A DNA stretch of 64,000 nucleotides from Flavobacterium sp. KACC 22761 (GTDB lineage: Bacteria; Bacteroidota; Bacteroidia; Flavobacteriales; Flavobacteriaceae). A program made the translations under genes and the position numbers. The notes under the pieces are model-generated. The model ran no database searches. It saw only the letters and a list, made by a program, of their open reading frames with translations, and was not told where the DNA came from. The stretch's first letter is position 1; every line of letters begins with the position of its first letter. The stretch spans positions 496,001-560,000 of the forward strand of contig NZ_CP139148.1 in the NCBI RefSeq assembly GCF_034058155.1, written 5' to 3'. Of this stretch, positions 48,452-55,847 are shown in pieces.

Positions 48452-50305
48452 ATGACTTTAAAAAAATATTTCGCTTTTAGTTTAGTATTGTTGTGCCAAT
48501 TGATTTGGGCGCAGAAAGATTCTATTACCAGTTTAAAAGAAGTTTTGGTTTCTGATTCCAATCTTAAAAAATACTCTACTTCACAATCGGTTTTAAAACT
48601 TAACGATTCAGTGATCAATAAAAATGAAGCTTTGTTGACCGATTTATTGAATTTCAATTCTACCATTTATTTTAAAGAATACGGTCGTGGCATGCTTTCG
48701 ACGGTTGCATTTCGAGGAACAACTTCTTCTCAGACAGCAGTTATTTGGAACGGAATCAATATAAACTCTCAAATGAACGGAAGCACCGATTTCAACACCA
48801 TTTCGGGAGCAGATTACAATTCGATCAGCGTAAAAGCTGGAGGAGGAAGTATTATTTACGGAAGCGGTGCTGTGGGCGGAACGGTGCATTTAAACAACGA
48901 TTTGGCATTTTACAATCGTTTTGAGAATAATTTAAAACTTGATTACGGAAGTTTCAATACCATTGGAATCAACTATAAAACTAATATTTCAAATCAAAAA
49001 TGGAGTGCGCAAATTGGTTTTTCAAAAAACAGTTCTACAAACGATTATAAATATTTGAACCGATATACTTGGAAAGGTGAACAACGCTGGAACCAAAACG
49101 GGCAATATGACGTCATTACCATGAGCGCAAATTTGGGCTATAAATTTAATGCGAAGAACAGTTTAAAATTATACACGCAAACTTCAAATACAGACCGAAA
49201 TACTTCTTTAATAACGGAAACTGAAACTCCAAGCAAATATGTAAACGGTTTCAATAGAAATTTACTGGAATATGATGGGGATTTTGGCAAGTTTAAAGCC
49301 AATTTCAAAACGGCATACATCTTTGAAAATTACCAATATTACTCTAATAATTCTCTAAATCAATACACTTTTGGGAAAACAGAAAGTTTAATTACTAAGG
49401 CTGATTTAGGATATACCATTTTCAAATCGACGCAGATAAACGGGATTTTAGATTACAATCGAACAAAAGGCTTCGGAAGCGGTTTTGGAGATAATACGCG
49501 AGAAATCAGTTCTGCTGCATTGTTAGTGAAACAAGATTTTTCAAAAGATTGGAAAAATGAATTTGGCATTCGAAAAGAATTTACAGACAATTATAAATCA
49601 CCTGTTTTATTCAATTTTGGTTCGTCCTATCAATTTGGAAAACTATATAATTTGAAAGTGAATTTGTCCCGAAACTTCAGAATTCCAACATTCAATGATT
49701 TGTATTGGGAAGAAGGCGGAAATCCTAATTTAAAACCAGAAAGTTCGTATCAGGCGGAAATTGGAAATGTTTTTACTTTTGAAAACATTTCGCTTACACA
49801 AACATTTTACTACATCAAAATTACCGATTTATTACGATGGGTTCCAGGAAGCGGGGGCATCTGGAGACCCGAAAATACAGACAAGGTAAACAGTTATGGC
49901 GCTGAAACTTTAATTAGCTGGAAAAAACAATATGGCAAAAATTATTTTGGAGCCAATGCCACTTACGCATACACGGTATCAGAAAACACAGAAACCAACA
50001 AACAGTTGTTTTTTGTTCCGTTTAATAAAGTAACAGCTGCCGTTTCGTATTCAAGAAGCCGAATTTCAGCTTATTATCAATTCCTGTATAATGGCTTTGT
50101 TTACACACAGGCTGATAATGATCCGAATGAAATTGTTGATGCTTATATGGTTTCAAATATTGGAATAGATTATGATTTTAAATTTCTCAGTTCGTTCAAA
50201 ATTGGATTTCAAGTATTAAATCTTTGGAACGAAAATTACGAAAGTCTTGAAAACAGACCAATGCCTGGAAGAAATTTTAATATGTACTTAAACCTTAAAT
50301 TTTAA
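48452..50305 (+). CDS. btuB: TonB-dependent cobalamin receptor (BtuB-like)
   Basis: A 617-residue outer-membrane receptor. Signal peptide about 21 residues, plug domain about 25-155 (KEVLVSDSN TonB-box-like start, LLNFNSTIYFKEYGRGMLSTVAFRGTTSSQTAVIWNGININSQMNG, GSGAVGGTVHL), then a 22-strand type barrel ending in a terminal Phe (NMYLNLKF). It moves corrinoids across the outer membrane using TonB energy. The riboswitch directly upstream and the propeller lipoprotein downstream make cobalamin the substrate with high confidence. Confidence 0.93.
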   Translation: MTLKKYFAFSLVLLCQLIWAQKDSITSLKEVLVSDSNLKKYSTSQSVLKLNDSVINKNEALLTDLLNFNSTIYFKEYGRGMLSTVAFRGTTSSQTAVIWNGININSQMNGSTDFNTISGADYNSISVKAGGGSIIYGSGAVGGTVHLNNDLAFYNRFENNLKLDYGSFNTIGINYKTNISNQKWSAQIGFSKNSSTNDYKYLNRYTWKGEQRWNQNGQYDVITMSANLGYKFNAKNSLKLYTQTSNTDRNTSLITETETPSKYVNGFNRNLLEYDGDFGKFKANFKTAYIFENYQYYSNNSLNQYTFGKTESLITKADLGYTIFKSTQINGILDYNRTKGFGSGFGDNTREISSAALLVKQDFSKDWKNEFGIRKEFTDNYKSPVLFNFGSSYQFGKLYNLKVNLSRNFRIPTFNDLYWEEGGNPNLKPESSYQAEIGNVFTFENISLTQTFYYIKITDLLRWVPGSGGIWRPENTDKVNSYGAETLISWKKQYGKNYFGANATYAYTVSENTETNKQLFFVPFNKVTAAVSYSRSRISAYYQFLYNGFVYTQADNDPNEIVDAYMVSNIGIDYDFKFLSSFKIGFQVLNLWNENYESLENRPMPGRNFNMYLNLKF

Positions 50306-50310
50306 ATATA

Positions 50311-51360
50311 ATGAAATTAACTAGATTATTTTTATTAGCAATCAGCGTTTCGCTTTTTGTTTCTTGTTCTAACGATGACGATAATGACCCGAAAGGAGCT
50401 TATGATAAAGGATTTTTCATCTTAAACGAAGGAAATTCTGGCGGTGGATCAGTTTCTTTTGCTAGTGATGATTTGTCAAATTTTACTGCTGATGTTTACA
50501 AAACTGCAAATGCTGGAGATTTTGCGGGAGTATATCTTCAAAACATTTTTTTTGACGGAGATAAAGCGTATATCATTGCTGGCGGATCAAACGTAATAAA
50601 TGTTGTGAACAGATATTCTTTCAAATTAGTTGCAAAAATTGACAGCGGATTAGCAAATCCAAGATACGGTGTTGTAAAAGACGGAAAAGCATATGTAACT
50701 AACGCAAATACGTATTCGTACAGCAATCCAGCAACTGGAGACACTGATGACTACATTGCTGTAATTGATTTGGCAAGCAACAAAGTAGAATCTAAAATTC
50801 AATTGAATGCTACTGCAAACCGAATTTTATTGGAAAATGGCAAACTATATATTACAGAGCCTTATTCAAGTGATAAATTATTAGTTGTAAATCCAGCGAC
50901 AAAAGCATTGGAGACACCTCTAACTATTGGATACAATGCTGACACTATGGAAGCAAAAGATGGCATTCTGTACATTCTAAGAGGTCTTTCAGGAACTAAC
51001 AGCGAAATTGTAAAAGTAAAACTTTCTGACAAAACCGCTTCAAAAATTACAATTCCACAAGCGCAAGGACGTGCAGGATATTTGGATATTTACAATGATA
51101 AGATTTATTACACTGCAGGCAAAGCTGTATACGCTATTAACACAACAGCAACTGACGCTACAACTGCTCCAATCTTTACAGCAAGGCTTTCAACTGGCGG
51201 TTCTATCTACGGTTTTGCTGTAGAAAACAATAAAATTTATATTGCTGATGCAGGAGATTATGCTTCAAACAGCAAAGCTTACATCTATAATTTAAGCGGT
51301 GTATCACAAAAAGAATTAACGGTTGGAATTGGACCAAATGGTTTTTACTTCAACAATTAA
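50311..51360 (+). CDS. btuG: Surface beta-propeller lipoprotein, BtuG-like
   Basis: A 349-residue lipoprotein (signal ending VSC, Cys19) followed by SNDDDNDP, a lipoprotein export signal that sends it to the cell surface in Bacteroidota. The rest has repeated propeller-blade patterns (YIIAGGSNVINVVNRYSFKLVAKI, YVTNANTYSYSNPA, YIAVIDLASNKVESKIQL, KLYITEPYSSDKLLVVNPATK). It resembles the YncE/DUF5074 group to which BtuG of Bacteroides belongs, a surface protein that binds cobalamin tightly and sits on BtuB. It follows btuB by five bases. The B12 contact residues cannot be checked here. Confidence 0.82.
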   Translation: MKLTRLFLLAISVSLFVSCSNDDDNDPKGAYDKGFFILNEGNSGGGSVSFASDDLSNFTADVYKTANAGDFAGVYLQNIFFDGDKAYIIAGGSNVINVVNRYSFKLVAKIDSGLANPRYGVVKDGKAYVTNANTYSYSNPATGDTDDYIAVIDLASNKVESKIQLNATANRILLENGKLYITEPYSSDKLLVVNPATKALETPLTIGYNADTMEAKDGILYILRGLSGTNSEIVKVKLSDKTASKITIPQAQGRAGYLDIYNDKIYYTAGKAVYAINTTATDATTAPIFTARLSTGGSIYGFAVENNKIYIADAGDYASNSKAYIYNLSGVSQKELTVGIGPNGFYFNN

Positions 51361-51396
51361 TACCTTTATTTTTAAATTAGTTTTTGGATTTTTTTT

Positions 51397-51432
51397 AAAA
51401 AAAAGGCTTTCATTTCTGAAAGCCTTTTTTTT
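51397..51432. terminator. Bidirectional terminator after btuG
   Basis: AAAAAAAAGGCTTTC pairs with GAAAGCCTTTTTTTT; A- and T-tracts on both sides serve btuG and the convergent protease gene. Confidence 0.88.
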
Positions 51433-52903
51433 ATTTTAATGATCTCGTAAACCCTTTTGGAGCATTCTCTAAGTACATTTCATTTCGTAATCCGTTGATT
51501 TTTTTAGAATCGTCTATATAAGGTAAAACCGAAGATTTGTCGGTTTGGATTTTTTTAGCTGTAGCTCCCGTAATTTTAGAAATTGCCAAATTCAACAATG
51601 GCTCAGCTGGATCTCCCAAAACACCATAATTATTGATATATTCTAACTGAACATACGTAGGAGTTAATCCAGAGGTATAATCTCCAAAATCTTGCGCATT
51701 CGTGATTTTGAAAACTAATGGCTGCATCGCATATTTATGATTTGGATTTACTTTCTCTTTTGTAAAAGTCGGCGAATCATAAACCGTAAAAGATCCTACA
51801 TTTTTGCCAATTGTTGTTTCACCGATTTGAATAACATTGATATATGGTTTTAATCCATTTATCACCAATTCACTTGCTGAAGCAGTATTCGAAGTTGTCA
51901 AAATATAAACTGTTGACAAATTCAAACTGTTCAAAGCCGTACCATCGATATTATTTACAAATCTCTGATTCAAAGTTTCCAGATCGGCAGTATTTAATGA
52001 AGCCATCAATTTTAGATTGTATTGCTGTTTCGAAAATACTTTTCCGTCAAACTGTCCCGTAATCATACTTGCCAAACGAGTTGATGAACGTACGGAACCT
52101 CCTCCATTGTATCTTAAATCTAAAACTAAGTCTGTCACTCCTTGAGCTTTTAACTCTCCAAAAGCTTGATTCAGCTTCGAATCATAATCAGAATAAAATC
52201 CGTTATACATCAAATAACCGATTTTATGACCTCCAGATCCAATTACTTTATTGATCAAAATAGGATTTTCTTCTAAAACCGTTTTGGTCAAAGTAACCGA
52301 TTTTCCGTTCAAAACAAATGCTGATCCGTTATAATCTGCAAAATCCAAAGTATAAGTATCTGGAGCAATCAACAAAGATTGATAATTTGAAACCGTAAGT
52401 TTTGTACCATTTACAGACGTAAATAAGTCTCCTCTTTTTATAGCCTTGCCTGAAGCATCAGAATTTGGGATAATATAACGTACATAACCTACCACATCAT
52501 TAGATCCAGATGAAACTCGGGTCAATTTAAAATCGACACCATTATTTTTTGTGATTCCGTTAAGTTCTTGTTCCAAAACTGTATAATCATCAACAATCCA
52601 GCTAAAACGGTCAATTGCTGTTGCAGGATACTTACTGATAGGCTTATTTAACAAATCCTGAAATAATTCTTCAGGTTTTGAATATCCAGATAAATAAGAG
52701 TTTAATTCTGCTTGACTGCTAAATCTATCATCTGCTAAATTTGGCACATCAGCCTGCCACAAATAAACGGTATTTAATCCTTTCCAGATGAAATCATTTA
52801 CTTGCAAAGTCGCTGGAGCCTCCACATCATCCTGGTCTTCACAGGATTGCAAAGCAAACGCCAACAAAAAAATCAGCAATAAACTCCTTAAAATTGTTTT
52901 CAT
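51431..52903 (-). CDS. S41-family (C-terminal processing) protease lipoprotein
   Basis: A 490-residue lipoprotein (signal ending LQSC, Cys20, then EDQDD). An N-terminal helical cap (about 35-115), a PDZ-like domain (about 130-215; GDLFTSVNGTKLTVSNY) and the tail-specific protease core (about 220-400; LVLDLRYNGGGSVRSSTRLASMI, then TSNTASASELVINGLKPY with the likely nucleophile Ser). It cuts C-terminal peptides of periplasmic or surface proteins; the Lys of the dyad is probably within GETTIGKNVGS. Acidic residues after the Cys suggest surface export. Single gene. Confidence 0.88.
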   Translation of the reverse strand: MKTILRSLLLIFLLAFALQSCEDQDDVEAPATLQVNDFIWKGLNTVYLWQADVPNLADDRFSSQAELNSYLSGYSKPEELFQDLLNKPISKYPATAIDRFSWIVDDYTVLEQELNGITKNNGVDFKLTRVSSGSNDVVGYVRYIIPNSDASGKAIKRGDLFTSVNGTKLTVSNYQSLLIAPDTYTLDFADYNGSAFVLNGKSVTLTKTVLEENPILINKVIGSGGHKIGYLMYNGFYSDYDSKLNQAFGELKAQGVTDLVLDLRYNGGGSVRSSTRLASMITGQFDGKVFSKQQYNLKLMASLNTADLETLNQRFVNNIDGTALNSLNLSTVYILTTSNTASASELVINGLKPYINVIQIGETTIGKNVGSFTVYDSPTFTKEKVNPNHKYAMQPLVFKITNAQDFGDYTSGLTPTYVQLEYINNYGVLGDPAEPLLNLAISKITGATAKKIQTDKSSVLPYIDDSKKINGLRNEMYLENAPKGFTRSLK

Positions 52904-53002
52904 AATTAAGCTTTTGGTAATCTATTAACGTAAAAATACTACCTTTAGTTTTAACAGGAGCAAGTTTATTTCATTTTTTCTGTAATTTTTTTTCAAAGTT
53001 GA

Positions 53003-53029
53003 TGTAACAAAAATAATCGTGCCTCGTCT
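53003..53029 (+). promoter_or_regulatory. ECF-type promoter ahead of the sigma/DUF4252 operon
   Basis: TGTAAC (53003-53008), then 15 bases, then CGTC (53024-53027), the -35 AAC and -10 CGTC pattern of ECF sigma promoters, and no TAnnTTTG box. It suggests that the sigma factor transcribes its own operon. Leader about 35 bases. Confidence 0.55.
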
Positions 53030-53064
53030 TGACTATATAAGCTAACGAATAACCAACCAATTTT

Positions 53065-53574
53065 ATGAATCAGAATGTGTTTATAGAATTAATTAATCCT
53101 TTTAAAGACAAAGTTTTTCGTCTGGCAAAAAGATTGCTCACAAGCACCGAAGAGGCTGAAGATGCCACTCAGGAAGTGATGGTGAAATTATGGAACAAAA
53201 AAGATAATTTGGATTCCTATAACAACATCGAAGCTGTAGCCATGACCATGACCAAAAATTATTGTCTGGATCAATTAAAATCTAAAAGAGCCGGAAACTT
53301 AAAAATTGTACACAATAATTTTACAGACCGCGAACCTCAATTAGACAGAAAACTGGAAGATTCTGACAGCTTGGAATGGGTAGAAAAAATTATAAATCAG
53401 CTGCCTGAGCAGCTCCAAATATTAATTCAGCTTCGCGATGTTGAACAATATGAATTTGATGAAATTGCGAAAATTGTCAACATGAATGAAACGGCTATAA
53501 GAGTAGCGCTTTCAAGAGCGAGAAAAAAAATTAGAGAATCAATGGTTAACACACACAGTTATGGAATTAGATAG
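53065..53574 (+). CDS. ECF RNA polymerase sigma factor
   Basis: A 169-residue sigma factor: region 2 (about 10-80; KVFRLAKRLLTSTEEAEDATQEVMVKLWNKKDNLDSYNNIEAVAMTMTKNYCLDQLKSK) and region 4 (about 110-160; LPEQLQILIQLRDVEQYEFDEIAKIVNMNETAIRVALSRARKKI). It heads an operon of sigma, a membrane anti-sigma-like protein and two DUF4252 proteins, a combination known in Bacteroidota. An ECF-type promoter upstream points to autoregulation. Signal unknown. Confidence 0.92.
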   Translation: MNQNVFIELINPFKDKVFRLAKRLLTSTEEAEDATQEVMVKLWNKKDNLDSYNNIEAVAMTMTKNYCLDQLKSKRAGNLKIVHNNFTDREPQLDRKLEDSDSLEWVEKIINQLPEQLQILIQLRDVEQYEFDEIAKIVNMNETAIRVALSRARKKIRESMVNTHSYGIR

Positions 53575-54019
53575 AATAGAAAATATATTAGAAAAATACT
53601 TTCAGGGAGAAACCACGATTGCTGAAGAAAAAGAACTTAAAGAGTACTTTTCGTCTCCAAATGTTGCGCAGCATTTAGAGCAATATCAGCCAATGTTTGG
53701 TTATTTCTCTCAAGCAAAACAACAAAAAACGACGCAAGAGATTCCACTACAAACTAAGAAACGAAATGTGGCGTGGCTATCGATTGCAGCTTCAGCAGTT
53801 GTTTTGTTGGGGATTGGTACTTATTTCCTTGTAAATGAAAAAACTACAACTCAGGCTGTAGCGCAATCAGAATTAGGAACCTACGACAATCCTGAAGAAG
53901 CGTTGAAAGCTACGCAAAAAGCTTTGGCATTATTATCAACACATGTTAATGTAGGCATTGAAAGTGTGCAATACATTAACGAATATGAACAATCAAAAAA
54001 CAAAATCTTTAAACAGTAA
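53561..54019 (+). CDS. Membrane anti-sigma-like protein
   Basis: A 152-residue protein with a cytoplasmic N-terminal half (MELDRIENILEKYFQGETTIAEEKELKEYF, an anti-sigma-like acidic helical start common in Bacteroidota), one membrane helix (about 71-90; VAWLSIAASAVVLLGIGTYFLV) and a short periplasmic tail. The start overlaps the sigma gene by 14 bases, supporting a paired anti-sigma role, though no zinc-binding His/Cys motif is present. DUF4252 proteins follow. Confidence 0.75.
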   Translation: MELDRIENILEKYFQGETTIAEEKELKEYFSSPNVAQHLEQYQPMFGYFSQAKQQKTTQEIPLQTKKRNVAWLSIAASAVVLLGIGTYFLVNEKTTTQAVAQSELGTYDNPEEALKATQKALALLSTHVNVGIESVQYINEYEQSKNKIFKQ

Positions 54020-54035
54020 TTAAATTCAATCAAAA

Positions 54036-54563
54036 ATGAAAAATCTTATTATAACCTTAGTTTTCGCCTTTTTCACACATTCTTTCTACGCACAAGGCGC
54101 TTTTGACAAATTTGACGGTCAAGACGACGTAACATCGGTAATTGTAAACAAAAAAATGTTCGATTTAATGAGCAAAGTAAAAGTTGATGCTTCTGACAAA
54201 GAAACACAACAATACATCAATCTGATTAAAAAATTAGATTACCTAAAAGTGTTTACAACTAAAAACCCTAAAATTGAAGCCGATATGAAAGCTTCTGCTG
54301 ACAAGTATATCAAAACTGCTGGTCTTGAAGAATTAATGCGAGTAAACGACAGTGGAAAAAATGTTCGAATAATGGTAAAATCAGGCGCTAGCGATTCTCA
54401 AATCAAAGAATTGCTGATGTTTGTTGACGGAGCAAAAACAGATGAAACGGTTTTATTATCCTTGACTGGTAATTTTGACTTGAACGAAATTTCAGTATTG
54501 ACAGACAAAATGCAACTTCCTGGCGGAAGCGACTTAAAAAAGGCCTCTAAAGGCAAAAAATAA
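54036..54563 (+). CDS. DUF4252 protein (first copy)
   Basis: A 175-residue exported protein (signal peptide ending YAQ) with the DUF4252 pattern: FDKFDGQDDVTSVIVNKKMFDLMSKV, LIKKLDYLKVFTTKNPKIEADMKASADKYIK, ELLMFVDGAKTDETVLLSLTGNFDLNEISVL. DUF4252 proteins are found almost only behind ECF sigma genes in Bacteroidota; function unknown. Its downstream neighbour is a second DUF4252 copy, two bases away. Confidence 0.85.
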   Translation: MKNLIITLVFAFFTHSFYAQGAFDKFDGQDDVTSVIVNKKMFDLMSKVKVDASDKETQQYINLIKKLDYLKVFTTKNPKIEADMKASADKYIKTAGLEELMRVNDSGKNVRIMVKSGASDSQIKELLMFVDGAKTDETVLLSLTGNFDLNEISVLTDKMQLPGGSDLKKASKGKK

Positions 54564-54565
54564 TC

Positions 54566-55102
54566 ATGAAAGTTCGTGTTTTCACCTCAGTCCTAATTGT
54601 ATTGCTGACTTTAGTAAGCTGCAATTCTGAACCATCGTTGCAAAAATATTTTGTTGAACACAACGAAAAGAAAGATTTTATCGCAATTGATGTTTCGTCT
54701 AACATTTTGAATTTAGACAAAACAAATTTAACCGCCGAGCAAAACGAAGCTATCAAATCATTTGACAAGATGAATATTTTAGCTTTTAAAGCGACAGATA
54801 AAAATCAAGCCGAATTTGAAACAGAACGCACAAAAGTAAATGCCATTTTAAAAAATCCGAAATATCAGCAATTGATGAAAGTGGGTTCTGGCAAAGACGG
54901 CGCTTCAGTAAGTTATGTTGGAACTGATGAAAATATCGAAGAATTCGTGATTTTTGCCAACAGAAAAGAAAATGGTTTTGCTGTGGTTCGGGTACTTGGA
55001 AAAAACATGAATCCGAATAACATTATGACATTGATGTCGGTTTTACAAAAATCAAATATCAATATGGATCAGCTGAAACCTTTACAGCAATTGATAAAAT
55101 AA
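54566..55102 (+). CDS. DUF4252 lipoprotein (second copy)
   Basis: A 178-residue lipoprotein (signal ending LVSC, Cys18) with the same DUF4252 design as the gene before it: LQKYFVEHNEKKDFIAIDVSSNIL, IKSFDKMNILAFKATDKNQAEFETERTKVNAIL, and EEFVIFANRKENGFAVVRVLGKNMNPNNIMTL. One copy is soluble, one lipid-anchored, so they may form a sensor pair outside the inner membrane. Ends the sigma operon, before a terminator. Confidence 0.85.
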   Translation: MKVRVFTSVLIVLLTLVSCNSEPSLQKYFVEHNEKKDFIAIDVSSNILNLDKTNLTAEQNEAIKSFDKMNILAFKATDKNQAEFETERTKVNAILKNPKYQQLMKVGSGKDGASVSYVGTDENIEEFVIFANRKENGFAVVRVLGKNMNPNNIMTLMSVLQKSNINMDQLKPLQQLIK

Positions 55103-55130
55103 TCATCAATCTTACTTTATAAATCAGAAG

Positions 55131-55160
55131 AAGCTTCAAAATTATTTGAAGCTTTTTTTA
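55131..55160 (+). terminator. Terminator of the sigma/DUF4252 operon
   Basis: AAGCTTCAA (55131-55139) pairs with TTGAAGCTT (55146-55154), followed by a run of T, 28 bases after the last stop. Confidence 0.85.
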
Positions 55161-55234
55161 TGTCTATTACGTTTTACCGTAAAATAGATTACAATCACTC
55201 ATATATTTTTGGACTTTAATCCAAAATCAACCCT

Positions 55235-55777
55235 ATGAAAACACCAAAAATCCTATTTCTTGCTCTAATTCTTGCTTTAAACAGCTGTTCAAGCGATAGC
55301 GAAACTCCAGACGAAACTACACCAACATCAAAATTTGCAATGACCGCAAAAGTCGATGGAACTTTATGGGAAATGCAAAATCCATTTTCTTCAGATTATT
55401 CAACCAAACCTTTATTTGATTATTATCCTCAAACAGAGTTTATCCAATTACAAGGAAGAAAAACTTTAATTGACGAAATTAGGATCTACATTAAAAGAAG
55501 CAATCTTAAAGTTGGGACATATCCTATTACAGCGGCTTCTTACGACGCTTCAAAAACTCAAATAGAAATGTCATATAACAGTAAAGGCACCAACATTCAA
55601 TATCCAATTGAAGGGAGTATAATCATAACAGCTGTTGATACAAATGCAAAAACTGTAAAAGGAACATTCTCTTTTAATTGTGTTGAAAATTCTTCAAAAC
55701 CTATCAGCGCATCTAACCCTATCACAACAAAAGTTACTGATGGCACTTTTAGTTATAGATATGATGTTTCAAACTAA
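55235..55777 (+). CDS. DUF6252-like lipoprotein
   Basis: A 180-residue lipoprotein (signal ending NSC, Cys18, then SSDSETPDE). The body starts FAMTAKVDGTLWEMQNPF and ends KTVKGTFSFNCVENSSKPI, then TKVTDGTFSYRYDV, a beta-rich pattern matching DUF6252 and relatives, widespread in Flavobacteriia, in which a GTFSF...TxGxF strand pair is conserved. Function unknown. It has its own transcription unit and a terminator after it. Confidence 0.72.
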   Translation: MKTPKILFLALILALNSCSSDSETPDETTPTSKFAMTAKVDGTLWEMQNPFSSDYSTKPLFDYYPQTEFIQLQGRKTLIDEIRIYIKRSNLKVGTYPITAASYDASKTQIEMSYNSKGTNIQYPIEGSIIITAVDTNAKTVKGTFSFNCVENSSKPISASNPITTKVTDGTFSYRYDVSN

Positions 55778-55796
55778 GAAACTTCTGCCATAATAC

Positions 55797-55826
55797 AAAA
55801 AAGCTCCAATTTTCATTGGAGCTTTT
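55797..55826. terminator. Bidirectional terminator between the lipoprotein gene and carB
   Basis: AAAAAAGCTCCAAT / ATTGGAGCTTTT around a TTTC loop; A- and T-rich flanks serve both convergent genes. Confidence 0.88.
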
Positions 55827-55847
55827 CTTTTATAATAGAATCTGAGA

